Positions 51,658 through 59,242 of a DNA stretch of 59,242 nucleotides are shown here, piece by piece. How positions within the stretch are numbered: the stretch's first letter is position 1; each line of letters begins with the position of its first letter. Source of the DNA: an uncultured Romboutsia sp. (GTDB taxonomy: Bacteria; Bacillota; Clostridia; Peptostreptococcales; Peptostreptococcaceae); NCBI GenBank assembly GCA_937907205.1, contig CALESE010000085.1, forward strand, positions 1 to 59,242. The letters are read 5' to 3'. The translations under genes and the position numbers were made by a program. Under the pieces are notes generated by a model. It made no database searches, had not been told where the DNA came from, and saw only the letters and a program-made list of their open reading frames with translations.

Positions 51658-53010
51658 TTATTTAAAGAAAGGAAGTCCGGCAAAACCGCCCCTTTTCTTC
51701 ATACTTTTTTGTGATCCAGTAAACATCTTCATCATCTTTTTCATTTCATTAAACTGTTTTATAAGTCTGTTTACATCTTGAACAGTGTTTCCACTACCCT
51801 TAGCAATTCTTTTCTTTCTAGATGCATTTAGTATGTTTGGATTTCGTCTTTCCTCTACTGTCATAGATTGTATAATGGCTTTAGTTCTTTTCATCTCTTT
51901 ACCATTTAAATCTATATCTCCAAGTTGGTCTTTGATATTTCCTATACCTGGCATCATGCCTAGTATTTTGTCAAGAGGTCCTATATTTTGAATTTGTTCC
52001 ATTTGTTGAAGGAAGTCTTCAAAATCAAGATCTTGTTTTTTAATCTTTTGTTCTAACTCTCTTGCTTTATCTAAGTCTATATTTTCTTGGGCTTTTTCTA
52101 TTAAGCTTAGGATATCTCCCATACCTAATATTCTAGATGCCATTCTATCTGGATGGAATGGTTCTAAATCATCTAACTTTTCACCCATACCTATAAACTT
52201 TATAGGCTTTTGTGTAACAGCTCTTATAGAAAGAGCCGCCCCACCTCTTGTATCTCCATCTAGTTTTGTAAGTATAACTCCATCAACACCAAGAGCTTCA
52301 TTGAAGCTTTCAGCAACATTTACTGCATCTTGACCTGTCATAGAGTCTACAACTAAAAGTATTTCATGAGGTTTTACTTCAGATTTTATAGACTTTAACT
52401 CATCCATTAAGTTTTCATCTATATGAAGTCTACCAGCTGTATCTATAATAACTAAGTCATTGTTATTTTTGATAGCATGACTTAATCCTGCTTTAGCTAT
52501 ATTTATAGGACTTTCTTTATCACCCATGTTAAAAACTGGTATTTCAAGCTTTTCACCAACAACTTGTAATTGCTTTATGGCTGCTGGTCTATAAACGTCA
52601 CAGGCAACAAGTAAAGGTCTTTTACCTTGCTTTTTAAAATAAGAACCTAACTTTCCAGAAGTAGTTGTTTTACCTGCTCCTTGAAGACCTACCATCATTA
52701 TAACTGTTGGTGGCTTAGGAGATATAACAACTTTACTTTGAACATCACCCATTAGAGTTGTTAGTTCTTCATTAACTATTTTAATAACATGTTGTGCAGG
52801 AGTTAAACTTTGCATAACTTCTTGTCCAACACATCTTTCTTGAACTTTCTTTATAAAATCTTTAACTACCTTGAAATTAACATCAGCTTCAAGTAAAGCT
52901 AATTTAACTTCTCTCATTGCATCTTTTACATCTTTTTCAGTAAGTTTTCCTTTAGATTTTAACTTACTAAGTGCACCTTGTAGTTTATCAGATAATCCTT
53001 CAAATATCAT
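51658..53010 (-). CDS. ffh: Signal recognition particle protein Ffh
   Basis: A 450-residue GTPase that binds the SRP RNA and signal sequences on nascent membrane proteins. N domain (1-90), G domain with GLQGAGKTT (108-116), DTAGRLHID and TKLDGDTRGGAA, then a methionine-rich M domain (about 300-435; MPGIGNIKDQLG, MTVEERRNPNILNASRKKRIAKGSG). The ATG overlaps the ylxM stop by ATGA, showing translational coupling. Together with FtsY and YlxM it forms the targeting system. Confidence 0.98.
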   Translation of the reverse strand: MIFEGLSDKLQGALSKLKSKGKLTEKDVKDAMREVKLALLEADVNFKVVKDFIKKVQERCVGQEVMQSLTPAQHVIKIVNEELTTLMGDVQSKVVISPKPPTVIMMVGLQGAGKTTTSGKLGSYFKKQGKRPLLVACDVYRPAAIKQLQVVGEKLEIPVFNMGDKESPINIAKAGLSHAIKNNNDLVIIDTAGRLHIDENLMDELKSIKSEVKPHEILLVVDSMTGQDAVNVAESFNEALGVDGVILTKLDGDTRGGAALSIRAVTQKPIKFIGMGEKLDDLEPFHPDRMASRILGMGDILSLIEKAQENIDLDKARELEQKIKKQDLDFEDFLQQMEQIQNIGPLDKILGMMPGIGNIKDQLGDIDLNGKEMKRTKAIIQSMTVEERRNPNILNASRKKRIAKGSGNTVQDVNRLIKQFNEMKKMMKMFTGSQKSMKKRGGFAGLPFFK

Positions 53011-53375
53011 TTTAACATCTCCCTACATACATCTTCTATATTTTCTAGCTTAGGGATTAAATTAGCACAATCTTTATTTTGCAATAAATATTGTTTAATG
53101 TCAACAATTTTATCTTCTATAGTTTTTATAAACTTTTCTTGCTGTTGAATTTTGTATACTAATTTTAATTTATCTTCATAATCTTTTAGTATCTTCTCTG
53201 AACGTTTTAATGTATCATATACACCTTGTCTTGATACATTAAGGTTTTCACTGATTTCTCCTAAAGAATAATCTTCTTCATAATAAAGTGATACTATTTC
53301 TCTTTGCTTATCAGTAAGTAAACCTTTATATTGTTCAAATAATAACCCAATCTCAACCATTTTTTCTATATTCAT
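53007..53375 (-). CDS. ylxM: UPF0122 family protein YlxM
   Basis: A 122-residue sigma-factor-like helix-turn-helix protein: LLTDKQREIVSLYYEEDYSLGEISENLNVSRQGVYDTLKRSEKIL. In Streptococcus YlxM binds SRP and modulates its GTPase. Overlap with ffh by four bases supports that link. The start lies behind GGGAAG. It has its own strong promoter at 53428-53456. Confidence 0.95.
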   Translation of the reverse strand: MNIEKMVEIGLLFEQYKGLLTDKQREIVSLYYEEDYSLGEISENLNVSRQGVYDTLKRSEKILKDYEDKLKLVYKIQQQEKFIKTIEDKIVDIKQYLLQNKDCANLIPKLENIEDVCREMLK

Positions 53376-53399
53376 ATTTCACACTTCCCAGTGATATAC

Positions 53400-53456
53400 T
53401 GTAAAGGTTATTTACTTTACACATTGTATTTTATATCATATAGAACATATTGTCAA
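53400..53456 (-). promoter_or_regulatory. Promoter of the ylxM-ffh-rpsP-khpA unit
   Basis: On the minus strand TTGACA (53451-53456) and TAAAAT (53428-53433) with 17-base spacer. The transcript starts with a 7-bp hairpin (arms 53400-53406, 53415-53421). Confidence 0.8.
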
Positions 53457-53477
53457 CATTTAATTTTTAAAAGCTAA

Positions 53478-54713
53478 TTACTTCCCAAATAAAGCATCAG
53501 AAAATTCTTTTGCATCAAAATCTTGTAAGTCTTCAACAGTTTCACCAACACCTATTAGTTTAACTGGAACATCCACTTCACTCTTAACAGCAAGTACAAC
53601 TCCACCTTTTGCCGTACCATCTAACTTAGTTAATACTATACCTGTTATATCAGCTACTTCTTTAAAAGTTTTAGCTTGAGATACTGCATTTTGTCCTGTT
53701 GTTGCATCTACTACAAGTAATACTTCTTTTTTAGCTTCTGGGAATTCTCTATCAACTATTTTGAATACCTTTCCAAGTTCGTTCATTAGATTAGTCTTAT
53801 TGTGTAGCCTTCCTGCTGTATCACATATTAATAAGTCAACTTTTCTTGCTTTAGCAGCTTTTATAGCATCAAATATTACAGCTCCTGGGTCTGCACCTTC
53901 TTGATGTTTAATTATATCCACGTTACTTCTTGTTGACCATACCTCTAATTGTTCTATGGCAGCTGCTCTAAATGTATCTCCAGCAGCTAACAATACTTTT
54001 TTACCTTCTTTTTTGTATCTATTAGCTAATTTACCTATTGTAGTAGTTTTTCCTACTCCATTTACTCCTACCATAAGTATTATAGTTGGAGAAGTTTCTA
54101 CATTTAATTTAGAATTTTCATTGGTTAATATTTCTTCTACTATAGACTTTAATTCTCCCCTAACATCCATTGGGTCTGTTATACCTTTTGATTTTATCTT
54201 ATCACGAAGAGAGTCTATTATATCCATAGTAGTATTTACACCAACATCTGCGGTTATAAGTATTTCTTCAAGTTCTTCTAATAATTCTTCATCTACTTTT
54301 GTATATGATTTTAATACATCATCTATCCTATCCGTTATTCCTTGCTTAGCTTTAGTCAAACCTTGTTTTAGTCTATCAAATAAGCTAACTTTTTTCTCAA
54401 TAACTTCTTCATCTTGTACTTCATTATTTTTTTCTATTTTTTCCTCTTCAAAAGTTTCTACTTCTTCATTAGAATCTTCTTCTATTTCTTCACTTTGTTC
54501 TAAACTTTCTACTGCTAATTTTTTATGTAAATCATCTTCATTATTATATATAACAGATTCATCTTTAAAATCATATTCTAATTCATCACTTTTTTGTACT
54601 TCTTCATTATTTTCTTTTAATTCTTCTTTCTTCTCTTCTATTATTACTGCCTCTTCTAACTCTTCTTTATTCTCCTCTTTTTTCTTTCCAAAGTTAAATA
54701 ATTTTTTGAACAC
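53478..54713 (-). CDS. ftsY: Signal recognition particle receptor FtsY
   Basis: A 411-residue SRP receptor GTPase. The first 108 residues form an extended acidic region (mostly E, D, K, N) typical of the A domain; a short basic/hydrophobic start (MFKKLFNFGKKK) could touch the membrane. The NG domain follows, with GVNGVGKTTTIGKLA (216-230), DTAGRLHNK and TKLDGTAKGG. The start is GTG after GGAGG. It lies 70 bases after smc, with a terminator between. Confidence 0.97.
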   Translation of the reverse strand: MFKKLFNFGKKKEENKEELEEAVIIEEKKEELKENNEEVQKSDELEYDFKDESVIYNNEDDLHKKLAVESLEQSEEIEEDSNEEVETFEEEKIEKNNEVQDEEVIEKKVSLFDRLKQGLTKAKQGITDRIDDVLKSYTKVDEELLEELEEILITADVGVNTTMDIIDSLRDKIKSKGITDPMDVRGELKSIVEEILTNENSKLNVETSPTIILMVGVNGVGKTTTIGKLANRYKKEGKKVLLAAGDTFRAAAIEQLEVWSTRSNVDIIKHQEGADPGAVIFDAIKAAKARKVDLLICDTAGRLHNKTNLMNELGKVFKIVDREFPEAKKEVLLVVDATTGQNAVSQAKTFKEVADITGIVLTKLDGTAKGGVVLAVKSEVDVPVKLIGVGETVEDLQDFDAKEFSDALFGK

Positions 54714-54751
54714 TTATTTACCTCCTAAATATTTAACAATTTGTATTTATA

Positions 54752-54783
54752 AAATGTAGTGAGTAAAATTACTCACTACATTT
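54752..54783 (-). terminator. Intrinsic terminator of smc
   Basis: Perfect 15-bp arms (54752-54766, 54769-54783) with two-base spacer. Confidence 0.85.
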
Positions 54784-54785
54784 GT

Positions 54786-57700
54786 TTATATAACATCAGT
54801 AAATTTATTAACTTCTTTAATATCTAAGCTCAATACTTTTGATATTGCTTTTTCCTGCATTGTTACTCCGTATATATAATCAGATGCTTCCATAGTACCT
54901 CTTCTATGAGTTACTGATATAAATTGAGTGTCTTGAGATAATTCTTTTAAAAATTCTCCAAATCTATATATATTAGCATCATCAAGTGGTGCTTCTATCT
55001 CATCTAATATACAAAATGGCGTTGGTTTAGTTAAAAGTATAGAAAATAATATACTAATAGCTGTAAGTGCTTTTTCTCCGCCTGATAGTAAATTTAGGTT
55101 TTTCATTTTTTTACCTGGTGGTTGTGCAGTTATTTCTATATCACTTTCAAGTATATTTTCTTTATCTATTATAGTAAGCTCTCCTTTTCCACCACCAAAT
55201 AGTCTCTTATGCACAACTTTAAAGTTTTCATTTATCTCTTCAAACTTAGACTTAAACTCTACTTTCATATTTTCTTCAAGGTCTTTAATAAGATTTTCTA
55301 TAGCTTCTATAGATTGTTCTAAGTCTTGTTTTTGTTCACTGTAAAAATCATATCTTTCTTTTACTTCTTCATATTCTTTTATAGAATCAATATTTATATT
55401 ACCTAGATTTCTTATTTCTCTTTTTATATTTTCTAGTAGTTTTTTATCTATTTTTATATTTTCATCTTTAATTTCTTTAGCTTGAACTAAAGTCATTTCA
55501 TATTTTTCAAAAAGTTGGTTTATATAAGATTCATGAGTTGATTTTAATCTTTCAAGTCTACCTTGTACCTTAAATAAACTTTCTTTTAATTCAATATATT
55601 TTCTATCTGTTTTCTTAAATTCTTTATTTAATTCATCTAGCTTATTTTTAAGTCCATCTTTAGATAACTTTTTATTATCTAAAGCTCTACTGTTATCAAC
55701 AAGTTGAGTGTTTAAACTTTCTTTTTCTGTTTCTTCAATTATAATTTCTTCTTTTAATTTAGTAGTCTCTTTTTCTTGTTTTTGTAATTCTAAACTTATA
55801 TTTTCTAGTTTTGATTTAAGTTCTTTATCCTCATTAGATATTCTTTTTATATCATTTAGAAGTGTTTCAATTATCTGATTATTTTTTACTAGTTCTAAAT
55901 TTAAATTATCATACTTTAATTTTTTTTCTTCGTATAATCCACTACTGTCTTTAAGATTTTCAGTCAAGTTATCTATACTATCTTTTATATTAATATGTTT
56001 ATTTTCTAAATCTAAAATTTCATTTTTAACTAACTCAATTTTTTCAAGTGTATAATTAAGATTATTATCTAGTCCATTTTTCTCTTTTATTAATTTATTT
56101 ATACTTAATTCTAAAGAACTTATTTCAGATTCTAGTTTATTTATATTTGAACCTTCAATTATAATACTTTTTTCAAGTTCTTTTATTTTTATTTCTAATT
56201 TATTTAATTCATCTTTAGCACTATCTATATTTCTTAAATATTCTTCTTTTTTTAAACTCAAATCATTTATAGTATATTTTATAGTATTTATTTTCTCACT
56301 ATATTCATTTATAATTCTTTTTCTTGATAAAATATTTCCATTAGTCCTAAAACTACCTCCAGTTAAAGAGCCTCCTGGGTTTAATATTTCACCATCTAAA
56401 GTAACTACTTTAAATTTATGACCTGTTTCTTTAGCAAATTTTATTCCATTGTCAATATTGTCAATTATAATAGTTCTTCCAAGTATATTTTCAAATATGT
56501 TTTTGTATTTATCATTATAAGATATTAAATCACTAGCTATTCCTATAATTTTGGTATTACTTCTTATATTACTTATGTCTATTTTGTTAGATTTTATAAC
56601 ATTTAATGGTAAAAATGTAACTCTTCCCAAATTATTTTTCTTTAAATAATTTATAGCAACTTTAGCACTATGTTCATCATTTGTTATTATATTTTGCATA
56701 TAAGCACCTAATGCAGACTCTATTGCTCTTTCAAATTTTGAATCAACTTCTACAACTTGTCCTAATGCTCCATGAATCCCTTGAAGATTTTTATTTTTTA
56801 ATACCTCTTTTACACCTTTATTAAATCCTTCATTATGATTTTCCATTTCTACATATATATTAAGCTTTGATGTAAAATCATTTAGACTGTATCTGTTATT
56901 TTGAATTTCTTTACTTAATTCATTATCTTTTATAATTAAATCATTTAGTTTTGACTTAATATCTTGTTCTTTACTTTTCAGACTATTAATCTCATTGTTA
57001 TTTAATTCATAAACTGTTTTAATAGACTTTAGTTCATTATTTTTATTACATATTTCTTTGTTTATTTCATTTATATCAATATCTATATTTTCTTTTCTAG
57101 TATTTATATTTTCATGATTAGCATTTAGCGTTGATAATCTACTATTTTCTTCCTGCTTCTTATTTAGAATATTTATTATATCATCTTTTAAGTCTTCAAT
57201 TTTCTTATTAATATCTTCAATCTTAGCTTTATCATTGCTATTTTTTATTTCTATATCATTTATCTGAATTTCAAGTTTTTTTACTTTTTCAATACCTTCT
57301 TCATATTTTATTTGTAAATCATTCGAACATATAGTATTATTATTTAACTTTTCTTCTATTTCTTTTATTTCTTTATATTTTTTTGCTATATCTATTTTAC
57401 AATTATTTATTCTTTCATTTAAAATGCTTACTTGAGAATCTTTTTGAGATATTACTGATTTTATTGTATTTATAAACTCTTGAGATTTATTAATATTTTC
57501 ATCTATATCTTCAATTTCCTTATTAATTTCATTTATACTATTTTCTATTAAAACCTTTTGCTTATCAAACTCTTTAGCTTCATGTTCTAATAAGTCTTTA
57601 TGTTTATTAATCTCATTTAATTCTATCTCTAAGCCTTCTAGTTCTTTTATATAACTATTAACTTCTATTGTTTTTAATTTATCATTAAGTTCTAAATATT

Positions 57701-58340
57701 TTTTAGCTTTTGATTGTTGGCTAAATAATGGTTTTAATTGATTTTCGATTTCTATATATATATCATTTATTCTTTCTAAGTTTTCTTTTGTGTGTTTTAG
57801 ATTTCTCTCAGCTTCTTGTTTTTTATATCTAAACTTAGATATGCCACAAGCCTCATCAAATACTTTTCTTCTATTTATTGGATTATTACTTAGTATCTCA
57901 TCAACTTTACCTTGTTCTATTATTGAATATCCATCTTTGCCTATACCTGTATCTAATAAAAGTTCTTTTATATCTTTTAATCTACAACCTTTATTATTTA
58001 TGAAAAATTCTCCTTCTCCATTTCTATAAGCTCTTCTTTTTATAGTTACTTCACTAAATTCCAAGTCTAACTTATTATCTGAATTATCTATAGTAAGAGA
58101 AACTTCACAATAATTCATAGGCTTTTTAGTATTTGTTCCTGCAAATATTACATCTTCTAACTTATCTCCTCTAAGACTTTTGATACTTTGTTCTCCAAGT
58201 ACCCATCTTACAGCATCTGATATATTACTTTTACCACTACCATTAGGTCCAACTATAGATGTTATACCTTCTTTAAATATGATATCTGTTTTATTAGGAA
58301 AGGATTTAAATCCTTTAAGTTCTAATCTTTTTAAATACAT
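54786..58340 (-). CDS. smc: Chromosome segregation ATPase SMC
   Basis: An 1184-residue condensin ATPase. Walker A IVGPNGSGKSNISDAVRWVLG (about 29-49, with the ATPase GPNGSGKS), long coiled coil to about 500, hinge with GVKEVLKNKNLQGIHGALGQ (about 510-660), second coiled coil, and C-terminal head with LLSGGEKALTAISILF and Walker B FCILDEIEAPLDDAN. Full length. ScpA and ScpB (14025-14752) are its partners. GGGGG is nine bases before the ATG. It follows the radical SAM gene by 26 bases. Confidence 0.99.
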   Translation of the reverse strand: MYLKRLELKGFKSFPNKTDIIFKEGITSIVGPNGSGKSNISDAVRWVLGEQSIKSLRGDKLEDVIFAGTNTKKPMNYCEVSLTIDNSDNKLDLEFSEVTIKRRAYRNGEGEFFINNKGCRLKDIKELLLDTGIGKDGYSIIEQGKVDEILSNNPINRRKVFDEACGISKFRYKKQEAERNLKHTKENLERINDIYIEIENQLKPLFSQQSKAKKYLELNDKLKTIEVNSYIKELEGLEIELNEINKHKDLLEHEAKEFDKQKVLIENSINEINKEIEDIDENINKSQEFINTIKSVISQKDSQVSILNERINNCKIDIAKKYKEIKEIEEKLNNNTICSNDLQIKYEEGIEKVKKLEIQINDIEIKNSNDKAKIEDINKKIEDLKDDIINILNKKQEENSRLSTLNANHENINTRKENIDIDINEINKEICNKNNELKSIKTVYELNNNEINSLKSKEQDIKSKLNDLIIKDNELSKEIQNNRYSLNDFTSKLNIYVEMENHNEGFNKGVKEVLKNKNLQGIHGALGQVVEVDSKFERAIESALGAYMQNIITNDEHSAKVAINYLKKNNLGRVTFLPLNVIKSNKIDISNIRSNTKIIGIASDLISYNDKYKNIFENILGRTIIIDNIDNGIKFAKETGHKFKVVTLDGEILNPGGSLTGGSFRTNGNILSRKRIINEYSEKINTIKYTINDLSLKKEEYLRNIDSAKDELNKLEIKIKELEKSIIIEGSNINKLESEISSLELSINKLIKEKNGLDNNLNYTLEKIELVKNEILDLENKHINIKDSIDNLTENLKDSSGLYEEKKLKYDNLNLELVKNNQIIETLLNDIKRISNEDKELKSKLENISLELQKQEKETTKLKEEIIIEETEKESLNTQLVDNSRALDNKKLSKDGLKNKLDELNKEFKKTDRKYIELKESLFKVQGRLERLKSTHESYINQLFEKYEMTLVQAKEIKDENIKIDKKLLENIKREIRNLGNINIDSIKEYEEVKERYDFYSEQKQDLEQSIEAIENLIKDLEENMKVEFKSKFEEINENFKVVHKRLFGGGKGELTIIDKENILESDIEITAQPPGKKMKNLNLLSGGEKALTAISILFSILLTKPTPFCILDEIEAPLDDANIYRFGEFLKELSQDTQFISVTHRRGTMEASDYIYGVTMQEKAISKVLSLDIKEVNKFTDVI

Positions 58341-58366
58341 TTATTCTTCCCCCTTAAATACTAAAA

Positions 58367-59242
58367 CTAAAGGTTATAAATGCTATATAACTTTCTATAT
58401 ATTTCTTGCATGTTAACTTTTACAACTTTATTGTCATCTAATATGATTTCAAGTTCATTTATATCAATATTATCTTCTTGTGTCTTTAAAGTAACTCCTA
58501 ATTGCTCTTTTATATATAAACTATTGCACTTTTTATTTCCTATTATTTTAGATATGTTTTTCTTATTAGTTTTAACTATGATATTATTTTTAACTTTATT
58601 ATCTTTAATAAAACTTGCCAAATAATCTTTAACCATCTCTCCCTCAACTAATTCTCTAAATGCAGGATGGTAAGGTCCATCTACTATAGATTTTCCTAAT
58701 TGAATTTCTTCAGTAGCTTGTAGTCCTACTCTTATCACATTTATATTATTAACATAGTATAGGGCTAATAGTTTCTTAACTATTTGTATACTTTCTTCTA
58801 ATGTAAATGGATTATATTGTCTTTTATTTAATAAATTTTCAAGTCCAGTTTCTTTTACTACCAATGTAGGATATATTCTTACACAATCAGGCTGTAATTC
58901 TATAAATTTTCTTGCAGTATTTATACATTTCTCCTCTGTATCAGTAGGTAATCCAACCATTTGCTGAAGTCCTAATTTTATATTATTTGCTTTTATTAAT
59001 TTAGCACTTGTAAATACTTCTGGTGCATGATGACCTCTTATACTAGCTTTTAATACATCTTCATCTAGAGATTGTACTCCAAGTTCTATAATACTTGCTC
59101 CGTAGCTTTTAACTGTATCTAATATTTCCTGATCTATACAATCTGGTCTTGTAGACATTCTTATATCTTGAACTAATCCTTTATCTATATACTCTTTTGC
59201 AACAGACAATAAACTCTTTTGTATATCTATATCAATTGCTGT
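58367..59242 (-). CDS. Elp3-type radical SAM protein, 5' end outside the window
   Basis: The open frame runs to the window edge (59242), so the first part with the CxxxCxxC cluster is not seen. What remains is about 292 codons: DIRMSTRPDCIDQEILDTVKSYGASIIELGVQSLDEDVL, GLQQMVGLPTDTEEKCINTAR and RIYPTLVVKETGLENL, a pattern of Elp3/YhcC-like radical SAM proteins. The C-terminal acetyltransferase domain of true Elp3 is not evident (the end has other content). In Clostridia this gene lies between rnc and smc. Function unknown; likely tRNA or cofactor modification. Confidence 0.85.
   Translation of the reverse strand, partial: TAIDIDIQKSLLSVAKEYIDKGLVQDIRMSTRPDCIDQEILDTVKSYGASIIELGVQSLDEDVLKASIRGHHAPEVFTSAKLIKANNIKLGLQQMVGLPTDTEEKCINTARKFIELQPDCVRIYPTLVVKETGLENLLNKRQYNPFTLEESIQIVKKLLALYYVNNINVIRVGLQATEEIQLGKSIVDGPYHPAFRELVEGEMVKDYLASFIKDNKVKNNIIVKTNKKNISKIIGNKKCNSLYIKEQLGVTLKTQEDNIDINELEIILDDNKVVKVNMQEIYRKLYSIYNL

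Noticed and set aside
53956..54759. 267-residue plus-strand open frame opposite ftsY
   Set aside because: Serine/phenylalanine-rich shadow of the acidic E/K-rich ftsY N-terminus; no ribosome site and ftsY is certain.
54786..58340. Many short repeats of lysine/glutamate/asparagine codons that look like DNA repeats
   Set aside because: They come from the coiled-coil composition of SMC, not from a repeat array; no regular spacing as in CRISPR.

Overview
The window is very AT-rich chromosomal DNA from a spore-forming low-GC Gram-positive bacterium of the class Clostridia. Gene content and order (smc-ftsY-ylxM-ffh-rpsP-khpA-rimM-trmD-rplS-rbgA, then rnhB-yraN-comM-dprA-topA-codY, iscR-iscS-iscU-mnmA-alaS-ireB-ruvX-fur-rnjA, dacF-scpA-scpB-ytfI-ytfJ) resemble the Peptostreptococcaceae (Clostridioides, Romboutsia, Paraclostridium and relatives). 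That assignment is an inference from gene order remembered from these genomes; no search was run.

Layout. Positions 1-10700 are an accessory-like block on both strands: a two-subunit ThrE-type amino acid exporter, an aldo/keto reductase, an alpha/beta hydrolase, several unrecognised membrane proteins, a two-gene flavin/iron-sulfur oxidoreductase module (7593-9860), and decayed gene fragments. Positions 10765-22430 hold leucyl aminopeptidase, the YtfI/YtfJ sporulation pair, the ScpA/ScpB condensin partners behind a site-2 protease, a DacF carboxypeptidase, a divergent spore-protein-like gene, a WYL regulator facing a dihydrofolate-reductase-like gene, YlxP, YlbF and RNase J. Positions 22449-37913 form a long minus-strand housekeeping block: Fur, an LCP ligase, RuvX, a phosphatase-like membrane protein, IreB, T-box-controlled alaS, mnmA, the iscR-iscS-iscU iron-sulfur operon, a ROK kinase, an acetyltransferase, RarA and CodY. 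Positions 38072-59242 continue on the minus strand: TopA, DprA, ComM, YraN, RNase HII, BrnQ, a MarR-MATE efflux pair, then ribosome and secretion genes (RbgA, L19, TrmD, RimM, KhpA, S16, Ffh, YlxM, FtsY), SMC and the 3' part of a radical SAM gene cut by the window edge.

How the genes work together. SMC and ScpA/ScpB (40 kb apart) form condensin. Ffh, FtsY and YlxM form the signal recognition targeting system. IscS supplies sulfur to IscU and MnmA, under IscR; iscR has two near-identical 25-bp dyads bracketing its promoter. RimM, RbgA, L19, S16 and TrmD serve ribosome and tRNA maturation. Regulation can be read directly at several places: a T-box with alanine specifier GCA before alaS, a long perfect palindrome over the fur promoter, paired dyads at the marR promoter, and a structured leader before rplS.

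Most of the window is conserved core genome, and I see no convincing new multi-gene defence or mobile system. Items most worth a second look are the oxidoreductase pair with an unusual cysteine set, the degenerate alkaline-phosphatase-like membrane protein, the iscR and fur operators, the divergent SASP-like gene, and the pseudogenes at 3148-3257, 18808-18933 and 43249-43767. No rRNA, tRNA, insertion sequence or CRISPR array was seen.
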